A DNA stretch of 9,399 bases from Bacillota bacterium (GCA_017861495.1 JAGFXW010000071.1:1-9399); one strand, 5' to 3'; positions 1 through 7,652 are shown, counted from the first letter of the stretch. The notes: a model not told the origin generated them from the letters alone. Made by a program: numbers and translations.

Positions 1-65
1 TCCAAATCGAACATGCTGCTAAAATTGGGATGGGATCAATGGACTATGATCTGATTACCATTTAA
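1..65 (+). CDS. C-terminal end of an unidentified protein (partial)
   Basis: The frame whose codons begin at base 3 is open from the left edge to a TAA at 63-65. It encodes about 20 residues ending in MGSMDYDLITI. The other two forward frames stop earlier, at a TAA and a TGA, inside the same stretch. The composition looks like a real protein C-terminus, and the stop lies 14 bases before the next gene's GTG, as in a compact operon. The fragment is too short to assign a family. If it is genuine, it probably shares a transcript with the deacylase and thrC genes downstream. Confidence 0.4.
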   Translation, partial: QIEHAAKIGMGSMDYDLITI

Positions 66-79
66 GAGAGGGAACGCCG

Positions 80-559
80 GTGAAGACAAACGCTGCCCGT
101 ATTCTTGACGGGCTGCATATTTCATATACAATCAGTGAGTATCAAGTCGATGAAAATGACTTGGGCGCGGAAACGGTTGCCCGGAAAGTTGGCATGCCGG
201 TCGCGCAAGTTTTTAAAACGCTGGTAGCCCGCGGTGATAAAACCGGCGTTTTGATGGCTTGTATTCCTGGGGCTGACGAACTGGATTTAAAGGCTTTGGC
301 AGTCATCAGCCGAAATAAAAAAGTAGAGATGGTCCATTTAAAAGAGGTTCAACCGTTGACGGGTTATATTCGGGGCGGAGTTTCGCCTTTGGGGGCAAAA
401 AAACAGTATCCGGTATATATTGATGCCAGTATTCTGCAATGGCCGGAAGTAGCTGTCAGTGCCGGTATACGCGGCAAGCAGATTGTTTTAGCACCGGATG
501 ATTTGGTACGGGCAGTGAAAGCGCAGGTAGGTTCGCTGGTTCGTTCGCAGTGTAAATGA
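80..559 (+). CDS. ybaK: YbaK/EbsC-family aminoacyl-tRNA deacylase
   Basis: This 159-residue single-domain cytosolic protein belongs to the YbaK/INS superfamily, whose members hydrolyse mischarged tRNA in trans; E. coli YbaK clears Cys-tRNA(Pro). The length matches the family, since E. coli YbaK is also 159 residues. The family hallmarks are visible: FKTL with Lys46, equivalent to the essential Lys46 of YbaK; ELDLK near 67-71; KKVEM at 80-84; and the glycine loop GGVSPLG at 99-105. From memory of the E. coli sequence, the residues proposed to read the cysteine substrate (Phe29 and Asp136) appear as Leu28 and Gln134 here. It could therefore be an EbsC-like or otherwise re-specified deacylase. 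The start is GTG at 80, preceded by GAGAGGGA at about 66-73. It ends 31 bases before thrC and probably shares its transcript. The family call is firm; the substrate is not. Confidence 0.92.
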   Translation: MKTNAARILDGLHISYTISEYQVDENDLGAETVARKVGMPVAQVFKTLVARGDKTGVLMACIPGADELDLKALAVISRNKKVEMVHLKEVQPLTGYIRGGVSPLGAKKQYPVYIDASILQWPEVAVSAGIRGKQIVLAPDDLVRAVKAQVGSLVRSQCK

Positions 560-574
560 AAATACGAATGTTTT

Positions 575-581
575 AGGAGAG
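575..581 (+). promoter_or_regulatory. Shine-Dalgarno site that sets the thrC start
   Basis: AGGAGAG lies 9 bases before the ATG at 591 but touches the earlier in-frame ATG at 582. Only the 591 start has usable ribosome spacing, and it gives the N-terminus MNYVSTRG expected of threonine synthases. Confidence 0.75.
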
Positions 582-590
582 ATGTTTGTT

Positions 591-2096
591 ATGAATTATG
601 TCAGTACTCGCGGCAGTCGGGAGGCTGTTACTTCCGCTATGGCGATCCAGAGAGGCATTGCGCCGGATGGTGGTTTGTTTGTTCCGGAAAATATTCCCCA
701 GGTTGACGCTGGTTTTATTGCGTCATTGGTTCCTTTGGATTATCGCCAGCGCGCACAAAGGATATTGGGTCGTTTTCTTACGGATTACAGTGAGAAAGAG
801 CTGCAAGAGTGCCTTGCCGCCGCGTACAGCGCGGATAAGTTCGACTGTCCGGAAATCGCTCCGCTCAATACGGTGGGCGATCTCAATATACTGGAGCTAT
901 GGCATGGGCCGACCAGCGCGTTCAAAGACATGGCGTTGCAGGTATTGCCCCGGGTGTTGTCACTTGCTTTGACGAAAAACCAGGAAAAATCCGATATTGT
1001 GATTTTGGTGGCGACTTCCGGTGATACAGGCAAGGCGGCGCTGGAAGGGTTTAAAGATGTTCCGCGTATACGGATTATCGTTTTTTATCCGCATAATGGC
1101 GTCAGCAACATCCAGCGTTTACAGATGGTCAGCCAGGAAGGCGGCAATGTTGATGTTGTTGCGGTTCGGGGGAATTTTGACGATACCCAGACCGGCGTTA
1201 AAATATTGTTCCAGGATGAAAAGTTCCAAGATAAATTAGCCGCATCCGGGTTGCAATTCTCTTCAGCCAACTCGATTAACTGGGGCCGGCTGGCGCCGCA
1301 AATCATCTATTATTTCAGCGCATATGCCGATTTATTGGCGAATAACCGGATTGTAGCCGGCCAACCGGTGAATTTTGTCGTTCCAACCGGAAATTTTGGC
1401 AATATTTTAGCTGGCTATTATGCAAAATTGATGGGACTGCCGGTTGCGCGGCTGATCTGTGCCTCCAACAGTAACAATGTCTTGACCGATTTCTTGCAAA
1501 ACGGGGTTTATGACCGGAAACGGGAATTTTTCAAAACATTGTCGCCGTCTATGGATATCCTTGTGTCCAGTAATTTAGAACGGCTCCTGTATCACATTAC
1601 GAATGGCAACACGGTTCAGGTGGCTGATTGGATGGACAAATTAAAAACGGATGGCTGCTATTCTGTTGCACCGCAGGAATTGGCCAAAATAAAAGATACG
1701 TTCTGGGCTGGTTGGGCGGATGATGCCCTTACGGTTGAGGCAATCCGCAAAGTGTACACCGAGTACGGGTATGTTATGGATCCGCACACTGCAGTTGCCT
1801 GGCAGGTTTATGAACAATACCGCAGCCAGAGCCAGGATCAGACGCCGTGCGTAATTGTATCAACCGCCAGTCCGTTTAAATTCAATGAAAGTGTCCTGCA
1901 AGCCATCGGCGGGTCCAAACCGGCTGTTGAGGATGGCGAGTTTGCCTCTTTAGAAGCCCTTGCCAAACTTACCGGCTGGCAGGTTCCGGCTGGCTTGGCC
2001 GAATTGACTGGGAAGCCGGTGAAACATACCTTGGTTTGCGCTAAGGAAGAGATGCCGGTTATCGTGGAAGATTTATTGGGGATGCAAGGCAAGTAA
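591..2096 (+). CDS. thrC: Threonine synthase (PLP-dependent)
   Basis: Threonine synthase converts O-phosphohomoserine to threonine, the last step of threonine biosynthesis, using pyridoxal phosphate in the cytosol. The 501-residue product starts MNYVSTRG and shows SAFKDMALQ at 109-117, with Lys112 as the PLP Schiff-base lysine. It also shows the ATSGDTG loop at 141-147 and VPTGNFGN at 264-271, which binds the cofactor phosphate. This is the longer bacterial and fungal type of the enzyme, and the length is normal. An upstream in-frame ATG at 582 would add MFV, but the Shine-Dalgarno sequence abuts it, so I prefer 591. The gene follows the deacylase by 31 bases and is followed by a strong hairpin terminator. 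No threonine leader peptide or T-box is visible before it in the window. Confidence 0.97.
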   Translation: MNYVSTRGSREAVTSAMAIQRGIAPDGGLFVPENIPQVDAGFIASLVPLDYRQRAQRILGRFLTDYSEKELQECLAAAYSADKFDCPEIAPLNTVGDLNILELWHGPTSAFKDMALQVLPRVLSLALTKNQEKSDIVILVATSGDTGKAALEGFKDVPRIRIIVFYPHNGVSNIQRLQMVSQEGGNVDVVAVRGNFDDTQTGVKILFQDEKFQDKLAASGLQFSSANSINWGRLAPQIIYYFSAYADLLANNRIVAGQPVNFVVPTGNFGNILAGYYAKLMGLPVARLICASNSNNVLTDFLQNGVYDRKREFFKTLSPSMDILVSSNLERLLYHITNGNTVQVADWMDKLKTDGCYSVAPQELAKIKDTFWAGWADDALTVEAIRKVYTEYGYVMDPHTAVAWQVYEQYRSQSQDQTPCVIVSTASPFKFNESVLQAIGGSKPAVEDGEFASLEALAKLTGWQVPAGLAELTGKPVKHTLVCAKEEMPVIVEDLLGMQGK

Positions 2097-2120
2097 GCAA
2101 CAATAGAATGTTTACCGAAA

Positions 2121-2174
2121 AAAGCCCCGCTTTTGGCCGAATGAACGGCTTTAAAGCGGGGTTTAGGTTAATTT
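2121..2174. terminator. Bidirectional Rho-independent terminator between convergent thrC and pepF-like gene
   Basis: CCCCGCTTT at 2125-2133 pairs perfectly with AAAGCGGGG at 2153-2161. Inside it, GCCG at 2136-2139 pairs with CGGC at 2146-2149 around an AATGAA loop. Read on the minus strand the stem is followed by TTTTTT, an ideal terminator for the peptidase gene. On the plus strand it is followed by the weaker GTTTAGGTTAATTT, adequate for thrC. It lies between the two convergent stop codons. Confidence 0.9.
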
Positions 2175-2183
2175 AGACCGTAT

Positions 2184-4073
2184 TTAGGGATTTTCCAGGA
2201 GCTTTTCTAATTCATCCAATAAGCTGTTGAATTTGTGGAGCGTTACTTCAATGGGCTGTGGAGAAGACATATCGACGCCGGCCCGTTTTAACAAGTTAAG
2301 CGAGTAATCGGAGCCGCCGCTTTTGAGGAATTCGATATAACGTGTTTGGGCTGCAGGTCCCTCGGTTTGCAACTGTTCAGCGAGGGCTGTAGCTGCCGAA
2401 TAACCGGTGACATATTTGTATACATAGAAACTCCAATAGAAGTGGGGGATTCTAGCCCATTCAACGTTGAGCTCGTTATCCACGATGATATCCGGTCCAT
2501 AATAACGCGTGTTTAAATCATGCCAGATGGCATCCAGCATATCTGCGGTCAGGGTTTCACCTTTTTCACAACGGTCGAAAATGATTTTTTCAAATTCAGC
2601 GAACATCGTTTGGCGGTATACGGTGGCGCGAATGGATTCCAAGTATTGATTTAACAAAAATAACCTTTGTTGTTTATCGGCAGTGATTTTTAACATATGA
2701 TCGATCAAGAGTACTTCATTGGTTGTGGATGCTACTTCGGCGCAGAACGTTGTATAGGAAGCTGTCGCATAGGGCTGCGAGGATTGGCTGTAGTAGCTAT
2801 GGATAGCATGGCCCATTTCGTGGGCGACGGTTGACACATCATCATACCGGTCGTGATAGTTTAAGAGGACAAAAGGATGGACTCCATAGATGCCCCAGGA
2901 ATAAGCGCCGGTTTGCTTGCCTTTGTTTTCATAAACATCAATCCACCCGCCGGATAACCCTTTGTCTAGAATGGCGGCATATTCACTGCCTAGAGGATGA
3001 AGGCCGTCTTTCATCAATTTTATACCGTCCGGATAGTTATAGGTAAGCTGCACATCGCGAACGATCGGGGTGTATAAATCGTACATGTGGATTTCATCCA
3101 GGGCAAGATATTTCTTTTTTAAAGCAACATACCGGTGCAGGGGTCCCAGATTATTATGCACAGTTTCAATCAAGTTATCGTATACGGCAACGGGGATATT
3201 ATCCGCTTCCAGGGACGCTGGTAACACTCCGGCATATTTACGTGCCTGGGCGTAAAATATATTCTTTTTGACGCTGCCGTTCAGCGTGGAGGCAAAGGTA
3301 TTCCGGTATTGGTTATACGTGGAAAACAGATTGATAAATGCTTCGCGGCGGACCTCCCGGTTGGGGGACATGATGAAGGAGCGATAGCGTCCTTCGCTTA
3401 ACTGCACACTGTTTCCTTGTTCGTCGGTGACAAAGGGGAACTTCATATCGGCATGGGCCAACATATTAAATGTGTTTTCTGAAGCCGCCGTTGCTTCTGA
3501 TGAACGGGATAAAATTTCTTCTTCGTTCGGGGACAATACATGCTGTTTTTGGCGCAGCAAGTTATCAAAATAAAATTGATAAGGAGCAAGGCCTTTTTCT
3601 TCCTTGCGAAATTTCATCAGTGTTTTTTCCGGCATTGCAAGAATTTCCGGTTCAATAAAGGCTGCTGCTGCGCTAGCCTCTGCCAATAGTCCTTCCGTTT
3701 GTCCGGTCAGCGCTTGATAACGGGTATTCGCGGTATTTTCATCGCGGTGCATGCGGGCATAGGCATATAATTTACTGCTGATAATACTGATTTCGTCCCG
3801 CATTTCTAAGCTTGTTTTTAAATTTTCGCCTGAAGCCGCCAATGTGCCTTGCATTTTTTTGATCGCAGGCAGCATGGTTTTTAGTTTCTGGACGTCGGCA
3901 TCCCATAATTCGTCGCTGGCATAAATGTCTTGCAAATGCCATTGATATTCAGTGGCGATGCTGGCTCTTGCTGGTACTTCTGCGCTGTTTGCGGCGCTGA
4001 CTGTTCCGCTGCTGTTACTCCAAATTATTGTACTCAGTAACAATGGAATAAAACGTTGTGTCATGGTAGGCAT
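2184..4073 (-). CDS. pepF: Oligoendopeptidase F (M3B metallopeptidase) with signal peptide
   Basis: This 629-residue zinc metallopeptidase of family M3B cleaves short peptides. The zinc site is HEMGH at 418-422, with His418 and His422 as ligands and Glu419 as catalytic base. The third ligand is Glu446 in FCAEVAS. The long helical N-terminal region (about 40-200) and the C-terminal catalytic region (about 330-600) follow the family layout. Family members are usually cytosolic and around 600 residues. This one begins with a basic residue, a hydrophobic stretch (FIPLLLSTIIW, residues 8-18) and a VSA-A cleavage-like site at about 27, followed by a hydrophilic linker. Export is therefore likely. 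ATG at 4073 is chosen because AAGGAG (plus-strand 4081-4086) lies 7 bases upstream; an ATG three bases earlier is out of frame. It is transcribed alone, divergent from the radical SAM genes and convergent with thrC. Family certain; location inferred. Confidence 0.95.
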   Translation of the reverse strand: MPTMTQRFIPLLLSTIIWSNSSGTVSAANSAEVPARASIATEYQWHLQDIYASDELWDADVQKLKTMLPAIKKMQGTLAASGENLKTSLEMRDEISIISSKLYAYARMHRDENTANTRYQALTGQTEGLLAEASAAAAFIEPEILAMPEKTLMKFRKEEKGLAPYQFYFDNLLRQKQHVLSPNEEEILSRSSEATAASENTFNMLAHADMKFPFVTDEQGNSVQLSEGRYRSFIMSPNREVRREAFINLFSTYNQYRNTFASTLNGSVKKNIFYAQARKYAGVLPASLEADNIPVAVYDNLIETVHNNLGPLHRYVALKKKYLALDEIHMYDLYTPIVRDVQLTYNYPDGIKLMKDGLHPLGSEYAAILDKGLSGGWIDVYENKGKQTGAYSWGIYGVHPFVLLNYHDRYDDVSTVAHEMGHAIHSYYSQSSQPYATASYTTFCAEVASTTNEVLLIDHMLKITADKQQRLFLLNQYLESIRATVYRQTMFAEFEKIIFDRCEKGETLTADMLDAIWHDLNTRYYGPDIIVDNELNVEWARIPHFYWSFYVYKYVTGYSAATALAEQLQTEGPAAQTRYIEFLKSGGSDYSLNLLKRAGVDMSSPQPIEVTLHKFNSLLDELEKLLENP

Positions 4074-4126
4074 TCATACACTCCTTTAGTGATCAAAGAT
4101 TTATATGTATAGTTATAGTCTTTAAT

Positions 4127-4155
4127 ATTTTACTTACGCGGCAATATTCCTGCAA
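4127..4155 (-). promoter_or_regulatory. Candidate sigma-A promoter for the pepF-like gene
   Basis: On the minus strand TTGCAG (4155-4150) is separated by exactly 17 bases from TAAAAT (4132-4127). That is close to the TTGACA/TATAAT consensus with ideal spacing. It lies about 55 bases upstream of the ATG at 4073, in AT-rich sequence. Recognised by eye only. Confidence 0.5.
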
Positions 4156-4251
4156 ATAAATAACATGAAACAGAAACGTGCAGGATAAAACAAATTCCTA
4201 TGGAAGTATACAGACGGTATTGATTGAACCTAAAGATAAGGGTGATTTGGT

Positions 4252-6012
4252 TTGAAACTCGTTTTGGCGGTATTAAATGCAAAATATATCCATTCGTCCC
4301 TTGCGGTTCGTTGTTTGAGGGCTTTTTGCCGGCAAGGACCGGTAGACGCAGTGATCCGCGAGTATACGATTAATAATTCGCTTTCAGATATGTTAGCCGA
4401 TGTATACGCGCAGAAACCGGATGTAGTGGGTTTTTCCTGTTATATTTGGAATGTTGAAATGACATTGCAATTGGCATCCATGCTGCGTAAAATCCTGCCT
4501 CAAACGGTGATTGTTTTTGGCGGTCCGGAAGTCAGCTATGGTTCGACGGATTTTTTGTCTCAACATCCATACATCGATTATGTGGTCATGGGCGAAGGAG
4601 AAAAAACGTTGGCAGCATTGCTGGCGGCATTGCAAAAAGGGGAAGGCGTTGACGGTGTTTCCGGCTTAGTCTATCGCAACCGGACGGGAACCGTAGTTTG
4701 TAATGGCGTTCCGCAAATCATTTCTCAATTGGCAGACGTTCCGTTTGCCTATGATGACAATGATTTACTGGACTTGCAGGACAAGATTCTTTATTACGAA
4801 AGTTCACGCGGCTGCCCGTTTTCTTGCCAATATTGCCTCTCCAGCGCAGCTGCCGGTGTGCGGTTCCTTCCTGTTGAACGGGTTTACGCCGAGATGGATT
4901 TTTTTATTCGCCACAAGGTAAAACAAGTTAAATTTGTCGACCGTACTTTTAATACGCGGAAAACCCATTGTTTTGCTATTTGGAAATACTTGGCTGGTAT
5001 TCCGTGCGATACAAATTTTCATTTCGAAATTGCGGCTGAACTGTTGGATGATGAAATGCTGGATTTTTTAGCGACGGTTCCGCCGGGTAGATTTCAGTTT
5101 GAAATTGGAATTCAATCGACGCATGAACCCACCTTGGCGGCAATTCAGCGACGCAATGATTGGCCTTTGATCGTAAAAAATGTGCAACGGATTTTATCGT
5201 ATCGCAATATTCATCTCCATCTTGATCTGATCATCGGGTTGCCTTATGAAAACTATGAATGTTTTTCCCGGTCGTTTAATCAGGTATACGGGCTTCAGCC
5301 CGATATGCTGCAGCTTGGTTTTCTAAAAATGCTGAAAGGAACTGGCATCAGAGAGCAGGCCGGAGACCACGATTATGTGTACATGGACCAAGCGCCGTAT
5401 GAAGTGCTGGCGAACCGGTATTTGTCCTATGGAGAAATACGGCAATTAAAAATACTGGAAGATCTGTTTAATCAATTGTATAACAGCGGTCGTTTCCGCT
5501 ATACTTTATCCTGGCTCATTACGCTGTACGGACAGGGCGCATTTGCTTTTTATGCAGCGTTTGCAAAAGAGTGGGAAGCTTCCGGTTCGCATGCCCGGGC
5601 CCACAGTCCCAAGACTCTTTTTCGGTCGATTGCTGCGTTTTGTAACTGTTTTGCTCCTGAACAGCAGAGTACTTGTCTGCAATGGTTGAAATTTGACGCG
5701 TTGCTGCAGCATGCCGCAAGTAAGGATACCGATTTTCTTCCCTGGAACGGAGAAGATTGGTTGGTGGAAAAAAATGAATTATGGCGTGATACTGACACAA
5801 TGCAGCGGTATATTTCCGAGTATTTCTTTTCGAATTGGCGGTCTGTGAAAAATGCGTATCCGATCGAAGTGTTTTCGGTGAACATTCCGGAATACCTCCG
5901 GAATGGCGGGCCGTTGCGGTCCGAAAATACACCGGTACTATTTTATGGAACTCCACAGGGGCGGGCTTATCGACAAATCGAGGAAGAAGATTTTGGTATG
6001 GTAAAAGGATGA
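4252..6012 (+). CDS. B12-binding-domain radical SAM protein (DUF4080 type)
   Basis: This 586-residue protein has a cobalamin-binding-like Rossmann domain (about 1-150), a radical SAM barrel (about 178-390) and a C-terminal extension of the DUF4080 type. In the first domain, FGGPEVS at 89-95 and VMGEGEKT at 112-119 are typical of the B12-binding domain of radical SAM enzymes. The [4Fe-4S] motif is CPFSCQYC with Cys188, Cys192 and Cys195 (CxxxCxxC). VKFVDRTFN at 226-234 and FEIGIQS at 283-289 are barrel strands. The DxHxxG cobalamin motif of methionine synthase is not seen, as is common in this group. Relatives include methyltransferases and ring-forming enzymes, but the substrate of this subfamily is unknown to me. 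The start is TTG at 4252 with AAGGGTG seven bases upstream; MKLVLAVLNAKYIHSS is the expected N-terminus. The next radical SAM gene begins 4 bases after its stop, so they are co-transcribed. No clear promoter was found upstream. Confidence 0.9.
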   Translation: MKLVLAVLNAKYIHSSLAVRCLRAFCRQGPVDAVIREYTINNSLSDMLADVYAQKPDVVGFSCYIWNVEMTLQLASMLRKILPQTVIVFGGPEVSYGSTDFLSQHPYIDYVVMGEGEKTLAALLAALQKGEGVDGVSGLVYRNRTGTVVCNGVPQIISQLADVPFAYDDNDLLDLQDKILYYESSRGCPFSCQYCLSSAAAGVRFLPVERVYAEMDFFIRHKVKQVKFVDRTFNTRKTHCFAIWKYLAGIPCDTNFHFEIAAELLDDEMLDFLATVPPGRFQFEIGIQSTHEPTLAAIQRRNDWPLIVKNVQRILSYRNIHLHLDLIIGLPYENYECFSRSFNQVYGLQPDMLQLGFLKMLKGTGIREQAGDHDYVYMDQAPYEVLANRYLSYGEIRQLKILEDLFNQLYNSGRFRYTLSWLITLYGQGAFAFYAAFAKEWEASGSHARAHSPKTLFRSIAAFCNCFAPEQQSTCLQWLKFDALLQHAASKDTDFLPWNGEDWLVEKNELWRDTDTMQRYISEYFFSNWRSVKNAYPIEVFSVNIPEYLRNGGPLRSENTPVLFYGTPQGRAYRQIEEEDFGMVKG

Positions 6013-6016
6013 TAGC

Positions 6017-6970
6017 ATGAGTGTATATAATAAATATTCGGATCATCTGCGGCAGCGCTATGGGCAAAAAGTTTATAAATTACCGATTAATTTGCCGGTA
6101 ACTTGTCCGAACCGGGATGGTACCGCAGGCTTGAATGGCTGCGCTTTTTGCGGCGAAGACGGAGCTGGGTTTGAAAGCCATCCACAATCCATGCCGGTTG
6201 CAGAGCAAATCCGATTGGACACATTGCGGATTGCACCTAAATACAAGGCCCGCAAATTTATTGCCTATTTCCAAAATTTCAGCAATACGTATTTGCCGGT
6301 TGAAGAGCTGGAAGCATATGTTATGGAAGCCTGCCAGCCTGATATAGTGGGAATTGCAATTTCCACTCGTCCGGACTGTATTAATCAACAGCAACTGCAA
6401 ATTCTTAACCGAATCCAGGCCGCAACCGGCGTTGACATTACGGTTGAACTGGGATTGCAGACGGTAAACTATCGGACGCTTGCGGCGATGAACCGTGGCC
6501 ACACTTTAGCGGAATTTCTTGATGCAGTATTGCGGATCAAAGCACATTCATTGGAGGTGTGCGCGCATTTGATCCTGAATCTTCCGGGTGATGATTGGCT
6601 GGATGTGATTGAAAATGCGAAAATTTTGTCTGCAATGCGGGTCGATCAAGTGAAACTGCATGCGTTGTATATTATGAATGGAACAAAAATGGCTGAGTGG
6701 TACGAAGCCGGCACCATCCAGCTCATCAGCCAAACAGAGTATATTGAGCGGGTAGTCGCTTTTCTGTCGTATCTACATCCGGAGATTGTTGTTCAGCGAT
6801 TAATCGGGCGGGCGCCGCGAGAAGGAACTGTATTTGTAAATTGGCAGACGAGTTGGTGGAAAATCCAGGAGCAAATTGAGCAACGGATGATAGAGCTGGA
6901 TATCCGGCAAGGCTGTAAATGTGATTATTTAAACGGCAGTGCGACAAATAAACGCTTTGGCTCTATTTGA
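6017..6970 (+). CDS. Radical SAM protein, YhcC/TIGR01212 family
   Basis: This 317-residue protein has the atypically spaced cluster motif of the YhcC/TIGR01212 family. Cys30 sits in TCPNRDGT, followed eleven residues later by Cys42 and Cys45 (GCAFC), in place of the usual CxxxCxxC. Other family signatures are YFQNFSNTY at 84-92, STRPDC at 116-121 and ELGLQT at 144-149. LILNLPGDD at 185-193 follows. The length matches the family. It should bind a [4Fe-4S] cluster and S-adenosylmethionine; the physiological substrate is not established to my knowledge. The ATG at 6017 is preceded by AAAAGG inside the end of the upstream gene, with a 4-base gap between stop and start, so the two are translationally linked. 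The toxin-antitoxin-like pair begins 49 bases after its stop. No terminator is visible in that gap, so read-through into the pair is possible. Confidence 0.93.
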   Translation: MSVYNKYSDHLRQRYGQKVYKLPINLPVTCPNRDGTAGLNGCAFCGEDGAGFESHPQSMPVAEQIRLDTLRIAPKYKARKFIAYFQNFSNTYLPVEELEAYVMEACQPDIVGIAISTRPDCINQQQLQILNRIQAATGVDITVELGLQTVNYRTLAAMNRGHTLAEFLDAVLRIKAHSLEVCAHLILNLPGDDWLDVIENAKILSAMRVDQVKLHALYIMNGTKMAEWYEAGTIQLISQTEYIERVVAFLSYLHPEIVVQRLIGRAPREGTVFVNWQTSWWKIQEQIEQRMIELDIRQGCKCDYLNGSATNKRFGSI

Positions 6971-7019
6971 TAGATTATTGGTGAGAATACTCTATAGTTT
7001 GAAATTTGGGGGTCGGAAA

Positions 7020-7262
7020 ATGGAAGTGCGTAAGATATTTAAAGCGGGCAACAGCTGCGTTGTGTCGTTGCCGGGGAATCTTTTGAAATCACTGGGGATC
7101 CGGGAAGGATCGCATGTTTCCATTGAAGTGAACCGCGAAAATAGGGAATTGATACTGAAACCGGTTGTGGTCAAAAATAATGATATGTCGTTGGATTTTG
7201 TCCGCCTCGTTGATAAATTATTGGTGGATTATGACTATACGATGCGGAGGTTATCGGAATAA
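7020..7262 (+). CDS. AbrB/SpoVT-fold antitoxin-like DNA-binding protein
   Basis: This is an 80-residue protein. Residues 1-47 form a swapped-hairpin AbrB/MazE-type domain, visible as KIFKAGNSCVVSLP, LLKSLGIREGSHVSIEV and ELILKPV. The last 25 residues (DFVRLVDKLLVDYDYTMRRL) look like the amphipathic helical tail with which antitoxins cap a Doc/Fic toxin. The expected role is to bind its own promoter and the adjacent protein. An in-frame ATG at 6939 would lengthen it, but it lies inside the radical SAM gene. The ATG at 7020 has GGGGG (7008-7012) at proper spacing and gives a canonical N-terminus. Its TAA shares its last base with the ATG of the Doc-like gene, typical of translationally coupled toxin-antitoxin pairs. 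TATAGT at 6993-6998 could be a -10 element, but no convincing -35 goes with it. Confidence 0.85.
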   Translation: MEVRKIFKAGNSCVVSLPGNLLKSLGIREGSHVSIEVNRENRELILKPVVVKNNDMSLDFVRLVDKLLVDYDYTMRRLSE

Positions 7263-7645
7263 TGCGATATATCACATTGGAAGAAGTTATCTATATTTAT
7301 ACGGAAATTATCAAACGGAGCAACGGGAGAGCGGGCATAAAAGAAGAAGCAGTTTTGGAAGATGTGTTGGCGAAGCCGATGGTAACGTTTGAAGGGGAAG
7401 AATTATATCCCGATTTGTTTACCAAGGTAGCGGTGCTGATTTTTGCCTTTATCAATAGCCGGCCTTTTATTAGTGAAAATAAATGTGTTGCGGTCCTGGG
7501 CGCGTTGTTTATTTTACGTGTAAACGGTTATCATCTTACAGCAACACAGGAAAGTCTGGTGAACTTTATCAATGGAATTGAAGAAGGGAAACATAAGGTG
7601 GATCATTTGATAAGTTGGCTGCGAAAGAACGCTGTTCCGGTATAA
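7262..7645 (+). CDS. Doc-like (death-on-curing, Fic-fold) protein with degenerate active-site motif
   Basis: This 127-residue Doc-type Fic-fold protein is well conserved along its length. It has ITLEEVIYIY at the N-terminus, GIKEEAVLEDVLAKP at 25-39, LYPDLFTKVAVLIFAFI at 48-64 and ALFILRVNGYHL at 81-92. The active-site segment, normally HxFxDxNKRTA in Doc, reads RPFISENKCVA at 67-77. The catalytic His is Arg67, the Asp is Ser71, the next small residue is Glu72, and the Arg after NK is Cys75. Phe69, Asn73 and Lys74 remain. Doc of phage P1 phosphorylates EF-Tu and needs the His and Asp, so standard activity is unlikely. The reading frame is intact, so this looks like a maintained variant and not a recent pseudogene. 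Translation starts at an ATG overlapping the antitoxin stop, with GGAGG at 7246-7250. It may be a pseudo-toxin, a regulator, or an enzyme with altered chemistry. Confidence 0.85.
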   Translation: MRYITLEEVIYIYTEIIKRSNGRAGIKEEAVLEDVLAKPMVTFEGEELYPDLFTKVAVLIFAFINSRPFISENKCVAVLGALFILRVNGYHLTATQESLVNFINGIEEGKHKVDHLISWLRKNAVPV

Positions 7646-7652
7646 ATGCGTA

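Noticed and set aside
582..590. ATG at 582 as the thrC start
   Set aside because: The AGGAGAG Shine-Dalgarno touches it, leaving no spacing. The ATG at 591 fits both ribosome spacing and the family N-terminus.
5519..6067. 182-residue minus-strand open frame
   Set aside because: It lies antisense to the DUF4080 radical SAM gene, shows no recognisable domain, and has composition typical of a shadow frame.
6967..6998. Promoter TTGATA/TATAGT for the toxin-antitoxin pair
   Set aside because: The two hexamers are 20 bases apart, outside the normal 16-18. The -10-like element alone is too little support.
6939..7019. Longer N-terminus for the AbrB-like protein from an ATG at 6939
   Set aside because: It overlaps the end of the radical SAM gene and lacks a good ribosome binding site. 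The ATG at 7020 gives the canonical AbrB N-terminus with GGGGG at correct spacing.
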